From NCBI RefSeq assembly GCF_000429865.1, contig NZ_KE386977.1, positions 305,393 to 369,392 of the forward strand: a stretch of DNA of 64,000 nucleotides. Reading direction: 5' to 3'. The notes beneath the pieces were generated by a model that worked only from the letters and a program-made list of their open reading frames with translations, searched no databases and was not told the DNA's origin. The position numbers were made by a program, and so were the translations under genes. This stretch comes from Cucumibacter marinus DSM 18995 (GTDB taxonomy: Bacteria; Pseudomonadota; Alphaproteobacteria; Rhizobiales; Devosiaceae). Below are positions 33,278 to 42,099 of the stretch, piece after piece. Every line of letters begins with the position of its first letter. Positions within the stretch are counted from its first letter, which is position 1.

Positions 33278-33805
33278 ATGTCATTGCATGTCGTCATAAT
33301 GGGGGTCAGCGGCAGCGGCAAGACCACGCTCGCCCGCCTGATGGCAGCCCAGCTCGGTGTGACCTACATCGATGGAGACGATCTGCATGGTTCGCGCAAT
33401 ATCGAAAAGATGCGCGCCGGCACACCGTTGACCGATGCAGATCGCTGGCCGTGGTTCGACCGGATCGCGATGGAAGCCAATTCCCTGCCCGGAGGAACAG
33501 TGATCGCCTGTTCCGCGCTCAAGTCGATCTATCGTGACCGGCTGCGCAAGGGCCTTGGCGAAGCCGCCTTTGTCTATCTGCGCGGCACGCGGGATCTTTT
33601 TCAGCGCCGCATGAGCCGTCGGCCCGGTCATCACATGCCGGTCGGCCTGCTCGACAGCCAGCTCGAGACCCTTGAAGAGCCTGTCGGCGAACCCATGACC
33701 ATCATTCTCGATGCCAATGACAGCCCCGAGCGCTGGATGGAGCGGCTGTTGGCCGACCGGATGCTGTGCCGCGGGGTGACCGAGGTTTCTGCGGCCGCCC
33801 GATAG
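33278..33805 (+). CDS. gntK: Gluconokinase
   Basis: A 175-residue GntK-type kinase that phosphorylates D-gluconate to 6-phosphogluconate. P-loop GVSGSGKTTL (residues 9-18), the conserved YIDGDDLHGSRNIEKMRAGTPLTDADRWPW and CSALKSIYRDRLR are all typical. The length is normal. No gluconate transporter or regulator is adjacent, so it stands alone between the HIBCH-like and formate dehydrogenase genes. Confidence 0.94.
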   Translation: MSLHVVIMGVSGSGKTTLARLMAAQLGVTYIDGDDLHGSRNIEKMRAGTPLTDADRWPWFDRIAMEANSLPGGTVIACSALKSIYRDRLRKGLGEAAFVYLRGTRDLFQRRMSRRPGHHMPVGLLDSQLETLEEPVGEPMTIILDANDSPERWMERLLADRMLCRGVTEVSAAAR

Positions 33806-34002
33806 TACATCGCGCGACTTGGCGGGCGTGGCGCTTCCTCAAAAACAACGTGGGCACAAAGACATAGTATGCCACCACGCATGCAGGTGAACGCATACGC
33901 TTTCAAAAAATTTCACGCTCCGGCTATTTGCAACCGGGTCCAATTGCGCGCAATATGCGGACCGCGACATAGACTTACGCGCCAGCGGCATCCGGAGATT
34001 AT

Positions 34003-34476
34003 ATGACTGGCTCTACCGCCGAAGGCCACGGCGACATGGTCAAGGCGATCTGCCAGAGGCACGGCAACGACCCCGCCTCGCTGATCGAGATTTTCCACGA
34101 CATCCAGGCCGAACTCGGGTTCATCCCCGAACCGGCGCTTACGGATATCGCCCAGGCGATCAATCGTTCGCGCGCCGAAGTTCATGGCGTCATGAGCTTC
34201 TATCACGATTTCCGCCGCCAGCCCGGTGGGACGGTAACGGTCAAACTCTGCCGCGCGGAAGCCTGTCAGTCGATGGGCGCGCTCGAGCTGATCGAAAAGG
34301 TCTGCGCCCGGCACGGGGTGACCCTGGGCGGCACTTCCGCCGGCGGGGTGACCATCGAACCGGTCTACTGTCTTGGCAATTGCGCCCTGTCACCGGCAGC
34401 ACTGGTCAATGACAGGCTTGTAGGCCGGGTGACGCCCGACCGGCTCGACAAGGCCATTACGGAGGCTGCGTCATGA
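34003..34476 (+). CDS. fdsG: NAD-dependent formate dehydrogenase gamma subunit
   Basis: A 157-residue NuoE-like subunit carrying a 2Fe-2S thioredoxin-fold domain. The four cysteines are in KLCRAEACQSMG and VYCLGNCALSPAAL. It forms the diaphorase module with FdsB. A GGAG ribosome site precedes the ATG. The stop overlaps the fdsB start (ATGA). It is the first gene of the fdsGBA-fdhD-fdsD operon. Confidence 0.95.
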   Translation: MTGSTAEGHGDMVKAICQRHGNDPASLIEIFHDIQAELGFIPEPALTDIAQAINRSRAEVHGVMSFYHDFRRQPGGTVTVKLCRAEACQSMGALELIEKVCARHGVTLGGTSAGGVTIEPVYCLGNCALSPAALVNDRLVGRVTPDRLDKAITEAAS

Positions 34477-36035
34477 CCCAAAGCCCGACAATTGTCTGGA
34501 TCCCGCGCGATGCCGCCGCCAGATCGGTAGGCGCCGATGATGTGGCTGCCGCCATCGCCCGCGAGGCGGAGTTGCGCGGCGAAACCGTCACCATCAAGCG
34601 CAACGGGTCACGCGGCATGCTCTGGCTCGAGCCGCTTGTTGAAGTTGAGACAGCCGAAGGCCGGATCGCTTATGGCCCTGTCGGCGAGGACGATGTCGCA
34701 GGGCTGTTCGATGCCGGTTTTGTGACCGGCGGTGCCCATGCGCTGCACCACGGGCCGACCGAGAGCGTTCCCTATTTCGCCAATCAGGAACGGCTGACCT
34801 TCGCGCGGGTCGGGCTGATCGACCCGCTCGATCTGGCAGATTATGAAGCCCATGGCGGGCTCAAGGGCCTCAGGGCCGCGCTGGCCATGACCACCGATCA
34901 TATCATCGAGCAAGTCACCGAATCCGGCCTGAGAGGTCGGGGCGGGGCGGGCTTTCCCACCGGCATCAAATGGCGAACGGTCGCCGACCAGCCGGATGGC
35001 GAGAAATACATTGCCTGCAACGCCGATGAAGGCGATAGCGGGACCTTTGCCGACCGCATGCTGATGGAAGGCGACCCCTTCACCCTCATTGAGGGCATGA
35101 TCATCGCGGCCCGCGCCGTTGGCGCGACCAAAGGCTACATCTATCTGCGCTCCGAATATCCCGATGCCATCGCCACCATGAACGCGGCCATCGCCATCAT
35201 GGAAGATGCCGGCTGGCTGGGCACCGACATTCAGGGCTCGGGGACCGATTTCGACCTCAAGGTCCGCCGTGGTGCCGGCGCCTATATCTGCGGCGAAGAA
35301 TCCTCGATGCTCGACAGCCTCGAAGGACTGCGCGGGGAGGTTCGAGCCAAGCCGCCGATTCCGGCGATTGCCGGACTGTTCGGCAAGCCGACAGTCGTGA
35401 ACAACGTCCTGTCCTTTGGCACGGTGCCGGTGATCCTCGCGGAGGGTGCGGCGCACTACAAGGATTTCGGCATGGGCCGCTCACGCGGCACCCAGCCCTT
35501 CCAGATCGCCGGCAATGTCAAACAGGGCGGACTCGTCGAAAAGGCCTTCGGGGTGACGATCCGCGAACTGATCGAGGATTTCGGCGGCGGCACGGCATCT
35601 GGCCGGCCCTTCCGCACGGCCCAGCTTGGGGGACCCCTCGGCGCCTATGTCAGCGAGGCGATGCTGGACACCCCCATGGACTATGAGGCTCTGGCCGAAC
35701 ATCAGGCCATGCTCGGGCATGGCGGAATAGTGGTCTTTGATGATACAGTCGACATGATGGAGATGGCGAGGTTCGCTTTCGAATTCTGCGCCATCGAGAG
35801 CTGCGGCAAGTGCACCCCGTGCCGGGTGGGCGCGGTCCGTGGCAGAGAGACCATCGAGAAGATCATGCGCGGCGATAATGCCGCTGAAAACCTCGTTCTG
35901 ATCGAGGATCTCTGCGAACTGATGACCGACGGCTCGCTCTGCGCCATGGGGGGACTGACCCCCATGCCGGTGCGCTCCGCGATCCGGCTGTTCCCCGGCG
36001 ATTTCGAACGCGCCGGGCGCACAGCCGCGCAATAA
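34473..36035 (+). CDS. fdsB: NAD-dependent formate dehydrogenase beta subunit
   Basis: A 520-residue NuoF-like subunit that binds FMN and NAD+. The conserved FMN/NADH region is GRGGAGFPTGIKW, NADEGDSGTFADR and GAYICGEESSMLDSLEG; the 4Fe-4S cluster cysteines are in ESCGKCTPCRVG with a fourth Cys further on. The N-terminal 130 residues form a 2Fe-2S-less thioredoxin-like extension typical of FdsB/HoxF-type proteins. It passes electrons from the iron-sulfur chain to NAD+. Confidence 0.96.
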   Translation: MTQSPTIVWIPRDAAARSVGADDVAAAIAREAELRGETVTIKRNGSRGMLWLEPLVEVETAEGRIAYGPVGEDDVAGLFDAGFVTGGAHALHHGPTESVPYFANQERLTFARVGLIDPLDLADYEAHGGLKGLRAALAMTTDHIIEQVTESGLRGRGGAGFPTGIKWRTVADQPDGEKYIACNADEGDSGTFADRMLMEGDPFTLIEGMIIAARAVGATKGYIYLRSEYPDAIATMNAAIAIMEDAGWLGTDIQGSGTDFDLKVRRGAGAYICGEESSMLDSLEGLRGEVRAKPPIPAIAGLFGKPTVVNNVLSFGTVPVILAEGAAHYKDFGMGRSRGTQPFQIAGNVKQGGLVEKAFGVTIRELIEDFGGGTASGRPFRTAQLGGPLGAYVSEAMLDTPMDYEALAEHQAMLGHGGIVVFDDTVDMMEMARFAFEFCAIESCGKCTPCRVGAVRGRETIEKIMRGDNAAENLVLIEDLCELMTDGSLCAMGGLTPMPVRSAIRLFPGDFERAGRTAAQ

Positions 36036-36051
36036 TCGGGAGGATGGATCA

Positions 36052-38907
36052 ATGAACAAGATCCGCCAGAAGGATTTCGGGACCCCGAAAAAGGAAACCG
36101 AAAAGCTGATCACCCTCACCATCGACGGCGTCGAGGTGACCGTGCCCGAGGGCTCCTCGGTCATGCGCGCCGCCGCCGAGGTCGAGCGCCCGATCCCCAA
36201 GCTCTGCGCCACCGACACGCTGGAGCCCTTCGGCTCGTGCCGGCTCTGCCTGGTCGAGATCGAAGGCATGAAGGGCACACCCGCCTCCTGCACGACGCCT
36301 GTGAGAGACGGCATGGTGGTGCACACCGAAACCGCAAGGCTCGAAAAGCTGAGGCGCGGGGTGATGGAGCTTTATATCTCCGACCACCCGCTCGACTGCC
36401 TGACCTGTAGCGCCAATGGTGACTGCGAGCTGCAGGACATGGCCGGCACGGTCGGCCTGAGGGATGTGCGCTACGGCATGGAAGGGGAAAACCATTTCGC
36501 CCCCGACGTCCGCGATCCGGTCGACAATTCCACCCCCTATTTCCAGTTCGATCCTTCGAAATGCATTGCCTGCTCGCGCTGCATTCGCGCCTGCGAGGAG
36601 ACCCAGGGCACATTCGCGCTGACCATGGAAGGACGCGGCTTCGAATCGAAGATTTCCGCCGGCACGCTGAGCGATGATTTCTTCTCGTCCGAATGCGTGA
36701 GCTGCGGCGCCTGCGTGGCCGCCTGCCCCACCGCGACGCTCGAGGAAACCGCCATCGTCAAGCATGGCGTGCCCAACCGCGTGGTCGAAACCACCTGCGC
36801 CTATTGCGGGGTCGGTTGCTCGTTCCAGGCGGAACTCAAGGGCAATGAAGTCATCCGCATGACGCCCTCCAAACAGGGCGGCGCCAATGAGGGCCATAGC
36901 TGCGTCAAGGGCCGCTTCGCCTTCGGCTATGCGACCCACAAGGATCGCATCACCACCCCGATGATCCGCAATGCGATCACCGATCCCTGGCGCCCTGTAA
37001 GCTGGGACGAGGCGATCCAGTTTGCCGCTGACAAGTTCAGCGCGATCAAGGCCAGGCATGGTGCAACGGCGATTGGCGGCATCACCTCCTCGCGCTGCAC
37101 CAATGAAGAGGTCTTTGCCGTCCAGAAGATGGTGCGCGGCGCCTTCGGTTCGAACAATGTCGACACCTGCGCCCGCGTCTGCCATTCCCCAACCGGCTAC
37201 GGCCTCAAGACCACGTTTGGCACCTCTGCGGGCACCCAGACCTTCAAATCGGTCGAAAAGGCCGACACGATCCTGCTGATCGGCGCCAACCCGACCGACG
37301 CCCATCCTGTCTTTGCTTCGCGCATGAAGCGCCGGTTGCGCGAGGGTGCGCAGATCGTCGTCGTCGACCCGCGCCGCATCGACCTGGTGCGCTCACCGCA
37401 TGTCGAGGCGGCCCAGCACATTCCCCTTCAGCCCGGCACCAATGTCGCGGTGATGAACGCCTTTGCCCATGTCATCGTCACCGAGGGCCTGGCCGACGAC
37501 ACCTTCATCGCCGAACGCTGCGAGGACAAGGATTTCGAACGCTGGAAGGCCTTCATCGCCGAAGAGCGTAATTCTCCCGAGGCGCTGGCTGAGACCATCG
37601 GCGTCGACGCCGAAACCATTCGCGCGGCCGCCCGGGCCTATGGGTCGGCGCCCAATGGCGCGATCTATTACGGGCTCGGGGTGACCGAGCATTCGCAGGG
37701 CTCGACCATGGTCATGGCCATGGCGAATCTCGCCATGCTGACCGGCAATATCGGGCGCGAAGGCGTCGGGGTGAACCCGCTGCGCGGTCAGAACAATGTC
37801 CAGGGCTCCTGCGACATGGGCTCCTTCCCGCATGAGCTTTCCGGCTATCGCCACATCTCCGACGACGGTGCCCGCCAGCTGTTCGAAAGCGATTGGGGCG
37901 TCGCCCTCAATGACGAGCCTGGCCTGCGCATTCCCAACATGTTCTCGGCCGCCATCGATGGGTCCTTCCTCGGGCTGTTCGTCCAGGGCGAGGACATCGC
38001 CCAGTCCGACCCCAATACCCAGCATGTGACCGAGGCGCTTTCGAGCCTTGAATGCCTTGTCGTGCAGGACCTGTTCCTCAACGAGACCGCGGCCTTTGCC
38101 CATGTCTTTTTGCCCGGCACCTCCTTCCTTGAGAAGGACGGCACCTTCACCAATGCCGAACGCCGCATCAACCGCGTGCGCCCGGTCCTGCCGGAAGCCA
38201 ACGGCCTCTCCGAATGGGAAACCGTGGCAAGGCTCGCACGGGCGATGGGCTATGAAATGGGCTGGGAAACCGCCGCCGATATCATGGACGAAATCGCCCG
38301 GCTGACCCCGACCTTCAAGGGCGTGTCCTTCGAGCGGCTCGATCGCGACGGCTCCTTGCAATGGCCGGTCAACGATGCCGCACCCGACGGCACCCCGATC
38401 ATGCATGTCGGCGGCTTCGTGCGCGGCAAGGGCCGGTTCATGATCACCGAATATGTGCCGACCGAGGAGCGCGCCAACCGCCGCTATCCGCTCATTCTCA
38501 CGACCGGGCGGATCCTGAGCCAGTATAATGTCGGCGCCCAGACCCGCCGAACCGAGAACTCGCGCTGGCATGACGAAGACACGCTGGAGATCCATCCCCA
38601 CGACGCCGAAACCAGGGGCATCCGCACCGGAACGCGCGTCTCGGTGCAGTCGCGCATGGGCGCCACGACACTGACCGCCTTGGTCACCGACCGGGTGCCG
38701 CAAGGCGTGATCTACACGACCTTCCATCACCCGGAATCGGGCGCCAACGTCATCACCACCGACTATTCGGACTGGGCCACAAACTGCCCTGAATACAAGG
38801 TGACAGCCGTCGAAGTCCGGCCGGCCAACGAGCCTTCTCGCTGGCAGGAAGACCATGAACGCCGCCGCGAGGACAATTATGTGGTCGGCCTACCGGCTGC
38901 CGAGTAA
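36052..38907 (+). CDS. fdsA: NAD-dependent formate dehydrogenase alpha subunit (molybdenum)
   Basis: A 951-residue catalytic subunit that oxidises formate to CO2. The N-terminal NuoG-like part binds a 2Fe-2S (Cys52, 63, 66, 80), a His-ligated 4Fe-4S (His112, Cys116, 119, 125) and two ferredoxin clusters (Cys171/174/177/181 and 215/218/221/225). The molybdopterin domain begins with the cluster at Cys249/252/256/284. The metal-ligand Cys is expected at residue 377 in CARVCHSPTGYG; a selenocysteine is not used. GGGAGG precedes the ATG. The stop overlaps fdhD. Confidence 0.97.
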   Translation: MNKIRQKDFGTPKKETEKLITLTIDGVEVTVPEGSSVMRAAAEVERPIPKLCATDTLEPFGSCRLCLVEIEGMKGTPASCTTPVRDGMVVHTETARLEKLRRGVMELYISDHPLDCLTCSANGDCELQDMAGTVGLRDVRYGMEGENHFAPDVRDPVDNSTPYFQFDPSKCIACSRCIRACEETQGTFALTMEGRGFESKISAGTLSDDFFSSECVSCGACVAACPTATLEETAIVKHGVPNRVVETTCAYCGVGCSFQAELKGNEVIRMTPSKQGGANEGHSCVKGRFAFGYATHKDRITTPMIRNAITDPWRPVSWDEAIQFAADKFSAIKARHGATAIGGITSSRCTNEEVFAVQKMVRGAFGSNNVDTCARVCHSPTGYGLKTTFGTSAGTQTFKSVEKADTILLIGANPTDAHPVFASRMKRRLREGAQIVVVDPRRIDLVRSPHVEAAQHIPLQPGTNVAVMNAFAHVIVTEGLADDTFIAERCEDKDFERWKAFIAEERNSPEALAETIGVDAETIRAAARAYGSAPNGAIYYGLGVTEHSQGSTMVMAMANLAMLTGNIGREGVGVNPLRGQNNVQGSCDMGSFPHELSGYRHISDDGARQLFESDWGVALNDEPGLRIPNMFSAAIDGSFLGLFVQGEDIAQSDPNTQHVTEALSSLECLVVQDLFLNETAAFAHVFLPGTSFLEKDGTFTNAERRINRVRPVLPEANGLSEWETVARLARAMGYEMGWETAADIMDEIARLTPTFKGVSFERLDRDGSLQWPVNDAAPDGTPIMHVGGFVRGKGRFMITEYVPTEERANRRYPLILTTGRILSQYNVGAQTRRTENSRWHDEDTLEIHPHDAETRGIRTGTRVSVQSRMGATTLTALVTDRVPQGVIYTTFHHPESGANVITTDYSDWATNCPEYKVTAVEVRPANEPSRWQEDHERRREDNYVVGLPAAE

Positions 38908-39722
38908 TGGCCGCCCCGGCGGATAAATCGGGACCGACCGGTTACTCGCCAATGGCCGCGGGCCATCGCGTCTCGCGCGATGGCACCCGTCAGCCGGCGC
39001 AATGGGCGGTGCCCGCGGAACGGCCGGTCGCGCTTTTGTACAATGGCGAACAGTTCGGGGTGATGATGCTCACCCCGGCAGACCTTGAAGACTTCGCGCT
39101 TGGGTTTTCGCTGACCGAGGGGATTGCCACATCGAAGACGGACATCGAGGCGGTCCGGCTCGAACGAACCCGGGACGGGCACCTCGTCAATGTCATCATG
39201 GCCGCCGACAAGGTCGCCAATGCCGGTGACCGGCGGCGCTCGATCCTTGCCGGTTCGGCCTGCGGCATCTGCGGGGCGCAGACCATCGAGGCCGCCCTGC
39301 CCCGCCTGCCAAAGGTTGCCGGCGTCCGGCCCGAACCCGCTGCGATCCTTGACGCGATGGCCGCGCTGCCCGCTCACCAGCCGATGAATGCCGAGAACCG
39401 CTCGACCCATGCTGCCGCCTTTTGCGCCCGCGACGGACGCATCGAACTGGTGCGCGAGGATATCGGCCGGCACAACGCCCTCGACAAGCTGGCCGGCGCC
39501 TTGGCCCGAGCCGGGCTTGACCCCGAAGCCGGCTTCATCCTGTTGTCGAGCCGGCTGAGTGTTGAAATGGCGACCAAGGCCGCGCGGATTGGCGTGCCGC
39601 TTGTCGCCTCGATTTCCGCCCCTTCCGATCTGGCGCTCGTGCGCGCCAGGCAGGCCGGGCTGAGCGTAGCCGCCCGGTCGGGCGACGAACTGATGATCTT
39701 TGAAGGAGCCCCCGGACCATGA
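38907..39722 (+). CDS. fdhD: Formate dehydrogenase sulfurtransferase/accessory FdhD
   Basis: A 271-residue FdhD (FdsC in fds operons) that supplies the sulfido ligand to the Mo-bis-PGD cofactor. Hallmarks are the SACGICG motif with its cysteine pair, FALGFSLTEGI near the N-terminus and REDIGRHNALDKLAGAL. The ATG overlaps the last base of the fdsA stop (TAATG), and the gene overlaps fdsD by ATGA, so the stoichiometric link with FdsA is built into the operon. Confidence 0.96.
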   Translation: MAAPADKSGPTGYSPMAAGHRVSRDGTRQPAQWAVPAERPVALLYNGEQFGVMMLTPADLEDFALGFSLTEGIATSKTDIEAVRLERTRDGHLVNVIMAADKVANAGDRRRSILAGSACGICGAQTIEAALPRLPKVAGVRPEPAAILDAMAALPAHQPMNAENRSTHAAAFCARDGRIELVREDIGRHNALDKLAGALARAGLDPEAGFILLSSRLSVEMATKAARIGVPLVASISAPSDLALVRARQAGLSVAARSGDELMIFEGAPGP

Positions 39723-39940
39723 ATGCCGGTGAACTTGTCCGCATGGCCAACCAGATTTCCGATTTCTTTGCCGCCTACCCCCATGACGAAGCGGTCGCCG
39801 GGATTGCCGACCATATCGTCAAATTCTGGGATCCGCGCATGCGGGTGGCGTTGAGCGACTATCTGAAAACCGGCGGCGACGGGCTCAACGATCTGGCGTT
39901 CGAAGCCGCGCAATCGCTCGAACAAAACGCTTCTGCCTGA
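39719..39940 (+). CDS. fdsD: Formate dehydrogenase delta subunit
   Basis: A 73-residue FdsD. The family core MANQISDFFAAYP, IADHIVKFWDPRMR and the C-terminal LSDYLKTGGDGLNDLAFEA are all present. It is a small subunit or assembly factor needed for stable formate dehydrogenase in this class. It closes the operon and converges with a VOC gene, with no gap between the stops. Confidence 0.93.
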   Translation: MNAGELVRMANQISDFFAAYPHDEAVAGIADHIVKFWDPRMRVALSDYLKTGGDGLNDLAFEAAQSLEQNASA

Positions 39941-40363
39941 TCATTCGCCCGACGGCAGCGGGGCAAAGAACGTCACCAGATTCCCGTCCGGATCGAGCAC
40001 CGCAAATTCGCGCATGCCGTAATCCTTGTCCGCAAGCGGGCCATTGGGATGGATAATGGCCGGGTCAACCGATGCGTGAAACGCATCGATGGCGTGCACC
40101 AGCACCCGGCAGCTCGCCGTCCCGGCAATGAAGCTTTCGGCACCGGATTGAACCGGGTTATCCGCCCGGCCCCGCCATCTCTCATCACCGGCGAGCCACA
40201 AATGGATCTCGACGCGATCGCGGCCGAGGATCGCAATGCGCGGTTCCCGGTGCAGCGCCGTCATGCCGAGCCGGGACTCATAAAAACCGATCGCCCGCTC
40301 CAGATCGGAAACCGGAAGAGCCGGCACCGCCGCCCCCCAGATCACGTCGTCCCCCGCCATCAT
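39941..40363 (-). CDS. VOC-superfamily protein, bleomycin-resistance/glyoxalase-like
   Basis: A 140-residue protein with one VOC module pair: PALPVSDLERAIGFYESRLGM at the start and REFAVLDPDGNLVTFFAPL at the end, the second holding the usual acidic position. RVEIHLWLAGDE in between is typical of bleomycin-binding-like members. The metal or ligand is unknown. Two adjacent ATGs (40363 and 40360) are possible, and the first overlaps the TetR stop. It is co-transcribed with the TetR gene. Confidence 0.88.
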   Translation of the reverse strand: MMAGDDVIWGAAVPALPVSDLERAIGFYESRLGMTALHREPRIAILGRDRVEIHLWLAGDERWRGRADNPVQSGAESFIAGTASCRVLVHAIDAFHASVDPAIIHPNGPLADKDYGMREFAVLDPDGNLVTFFAPLPSGE

Positions 40364-40935
40364 CCACCCTCCCTGACCAGAATCTTGCGCACCCCTAGCT
40401 GGATGGCATCGCCGGCTTCCGGCGAAACCCCGAAGCGGCTGGCAATGCCCCCGGCGGCGCCGATGGCCGTGCGGGCCAGCAGGCCGGGCTGGTCATAACC
40501 TTCCGACGCGAGCCGCGCGGTGAACATCGCTTCGATCTCGGCTTCGAGCCCGGCGACCTGTGTGCCCGACCGCCGGCTCTGCTCGCCCATCAGTTCTTCG
40601 GCAAAGGGCGACTGGAACAGGACCGAATTCATCATTGCGTATTTGGCCGCCAGCGCCCGCGCGATCACTTCCGCAGCCGATCCGTCGGTGTCCATGGTCT
40701 CCACCACGAGCTGGCGCATGGTAGCCAGCATGTTGCTTGCCACCCCGTCGAACACGGCATCTTTATCGGGAAAATGAGCATAAAGCGTCGGCTTGGCGAC
40801 ATGCGCCTCACGCGCGATCGCCTCCATGGTCGTGCCCGCAAACCCCTGCCGCAAAAACAGGAATTGCGCCGCCTCGATGATGGCGCTGCGCTTGTCCCGC
40901 TTCCTTGCCGGTGCCGGTCTGACGTCGGTCGACAC
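40360..40935 (-). CDS. TetR-family transcriptional regulator
   Basis: A 191-residue regulator. The HTH is GTTMEAIAREAHVAKPTLYAHFPDKDAVF within the first 70 residues; the rest is a helical ligand domain. The N-terminus is basic (APARKRDKRS). It is divergent from the SDR gene, with a strong inverted repeat between them, so it probably represses both itself and the reductase. The inducer is unknown. Confidence 0.93.
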   Translation of the reverse strand: MSTDVRPAPARKRDKRSAIIEAAQFLFLRQGFAGTTMEAIAREAHVAKPTLYAHFPDKDAVFDGVASNMLATMRQLVVETMDTDGSAAEVIARALAAKYAMMNSVLFQSPFAEELMGEQSRRSGTQVAGLEAEIEAMFTARLASEGYDQPGLLARTAIGAAGGIASRFGVSPEAGDAIQLGVRKILVREGG

Positions 40936-40964
40936 AAAAAACTCCTCGCCGCTATTGAACGAAA

Positions 40965-40990
40965 TGAACGATACACGTATATATCGTTCA
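40965..40990. promoter_or_regulatory. Candidate TetR operator between divergent genes
   Basis: TGAACGATA (40965-40973) and TATCGTTCA (40982-40990) form a perfect 9-bp inverted repeat with an 8-base spacer. An additional half-site-like TTGAACG occurs just to the left. It lies between the TetR start (40935) and the SDR start (41031). Confidence 0.8.
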
Positions 40991-41030
40991 ATTCAACGCG
41001 AATGCAACCCGCCTCTCAGAGGAGATTATC

Positions 41031-42074
41031 ATGTCGGATCGTGTTCTTGTCACCGGTATAACCGGCTTCGTCGGCGGCCATGTCGCCCTTGATCTGCTCA
41101 AGCGCGGTTACGCCGTGCGTGGCAGCCTGCGGTCGATGAAAAAGGCCGATCATGTCCGCGACACGCTCGCCCGCCACGGCGCGCCCGTCGACAAGCTCGA
41201 ATTCATCGAGCTTGACCTTTTGAGCGACAAGGGCTGGGACGAGGCCGTAAAGGACTGCCGCTATGTCCAGCACATCGCCTCGCCTTTCGTCACCTCGATG
41301 CCGGACGATGAGATGGAGCTGATCCGCCCCGCCGTCGAAGGCACGGAGCGGGCGCTCAACGCCGCCTTCAGTGCCGATGTCGAGCGGGTGATCATCACTT
41401 CTTCCGCGGCGGCTGTGATGTATGGCCATTCAAGGGACCGCAAGGCTCCCTTCACCGCCAATGACTGGACCAACACCGAGGGTGGCGATGTCACCGCTTA
41501 TGTGAAGTCCAAGACGCTGGCCGAACGCCGGGCCTGGGAGATTGCCGAGGCCGCCGGGCGCCGCAACGACATCGCGACCGTCAATCCCACCGGCATCTTC
41601 GGCCCGCTGCTCGACACCGACCCCGGCACATCGGGCGCAATCATCGTGGACGTTCTCAAGGGACAGTACCCGGCGGTGCCGCGCTTCGCGATGGGCGTTG
41701 TCGATGTCCGAGACGTTGCCGCAGTGCACGTGGCGGCCATGGAAACGCCCGAAGCCGGCGGCCACCGCTATCCGGTCTCGGCGGAAACCATCTGGATGAA
41801 GCGCATGGCCGAAACCCTCGCGACCGCGTTCCCGCAATATCGGGGCAAACTGCCCAAATTCACCCTGCCGGACTGGGCGGTGAAGCTCTATGCCAATTTC
41901 AACGCCGACATCAAAGGCATTCTCGGTGAGCTGGGCACGTTCAAGGTCGTTGAATCAACCGATGCCGAGGCGCTGATCAACCGCAAGCTGATCCCCGCCG
42001 ACGAAGCAGTGATTGCCACAGCAAAAACAATCATCGATCAAGGACTTCTGGCAGAGCAGAAGAAGGCGGCCTGA
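41031..42074 (+). CDS. Extended SDR, dihydroflavonol-4-reductase-like aldehyde/ketone reductase
   Basis: A 347-residue NAD(P)-dependent reductase of the extended short-chain family. The Rossmann motif is LVTGITGFVGGHVALDLLKRG (TGxxGxxG) and the catalytic YxxxK is YVKSKTLAE, with the Ser in IITSSAAAVMYG. It is close to DFR-like aldehyde reductases, which act on small carbonyls in bacteria; the true substrate is unknown. AGAGGAG sits before the ATG. TetR control from the adjacent operator is likely. Confidence 0.93.
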   Translation: MSDRVLVTGITGFVGGHVALDLLKRGYAVRGSLRSMKKADHVRDTLARHGAPVDKLEFIELDLLSDKGWDEAVKDCRYVQHIASPFVTSMPDDEMELIRPAVEGTERALNAAFSADVERVIITSSAAAVMYGHSRDRKAPFTANDWTNTEGGDVTAYVKSKTLAERRAWEIAEAAGRRNDIATVNPTGIFGPLLDTDPGTSGAIIVDVLKGQYPAVPRFAMGVVDVRDVAAVHVAAMETPEAGGHRYPVSAETIWMKRMAETLATAFPQYRGKLPKFTLPDWAVKLYANFNADIKGILGELGTFKVVESTDAEALINRKLIPADEAVIATAKTIIDQGLLAEQKKAA

Positions 42075-42099
42075 CGCCACCTTCCGCACCCGCCGCTGA

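Noticed and set aside
37393-38856. A 487-codon minus-strand frame opposite fdsA
   Set aside because: Shadow of the formate dehydrogenase alpha subunit; Gly/His/Asp-rich composition typical of antisense frames.
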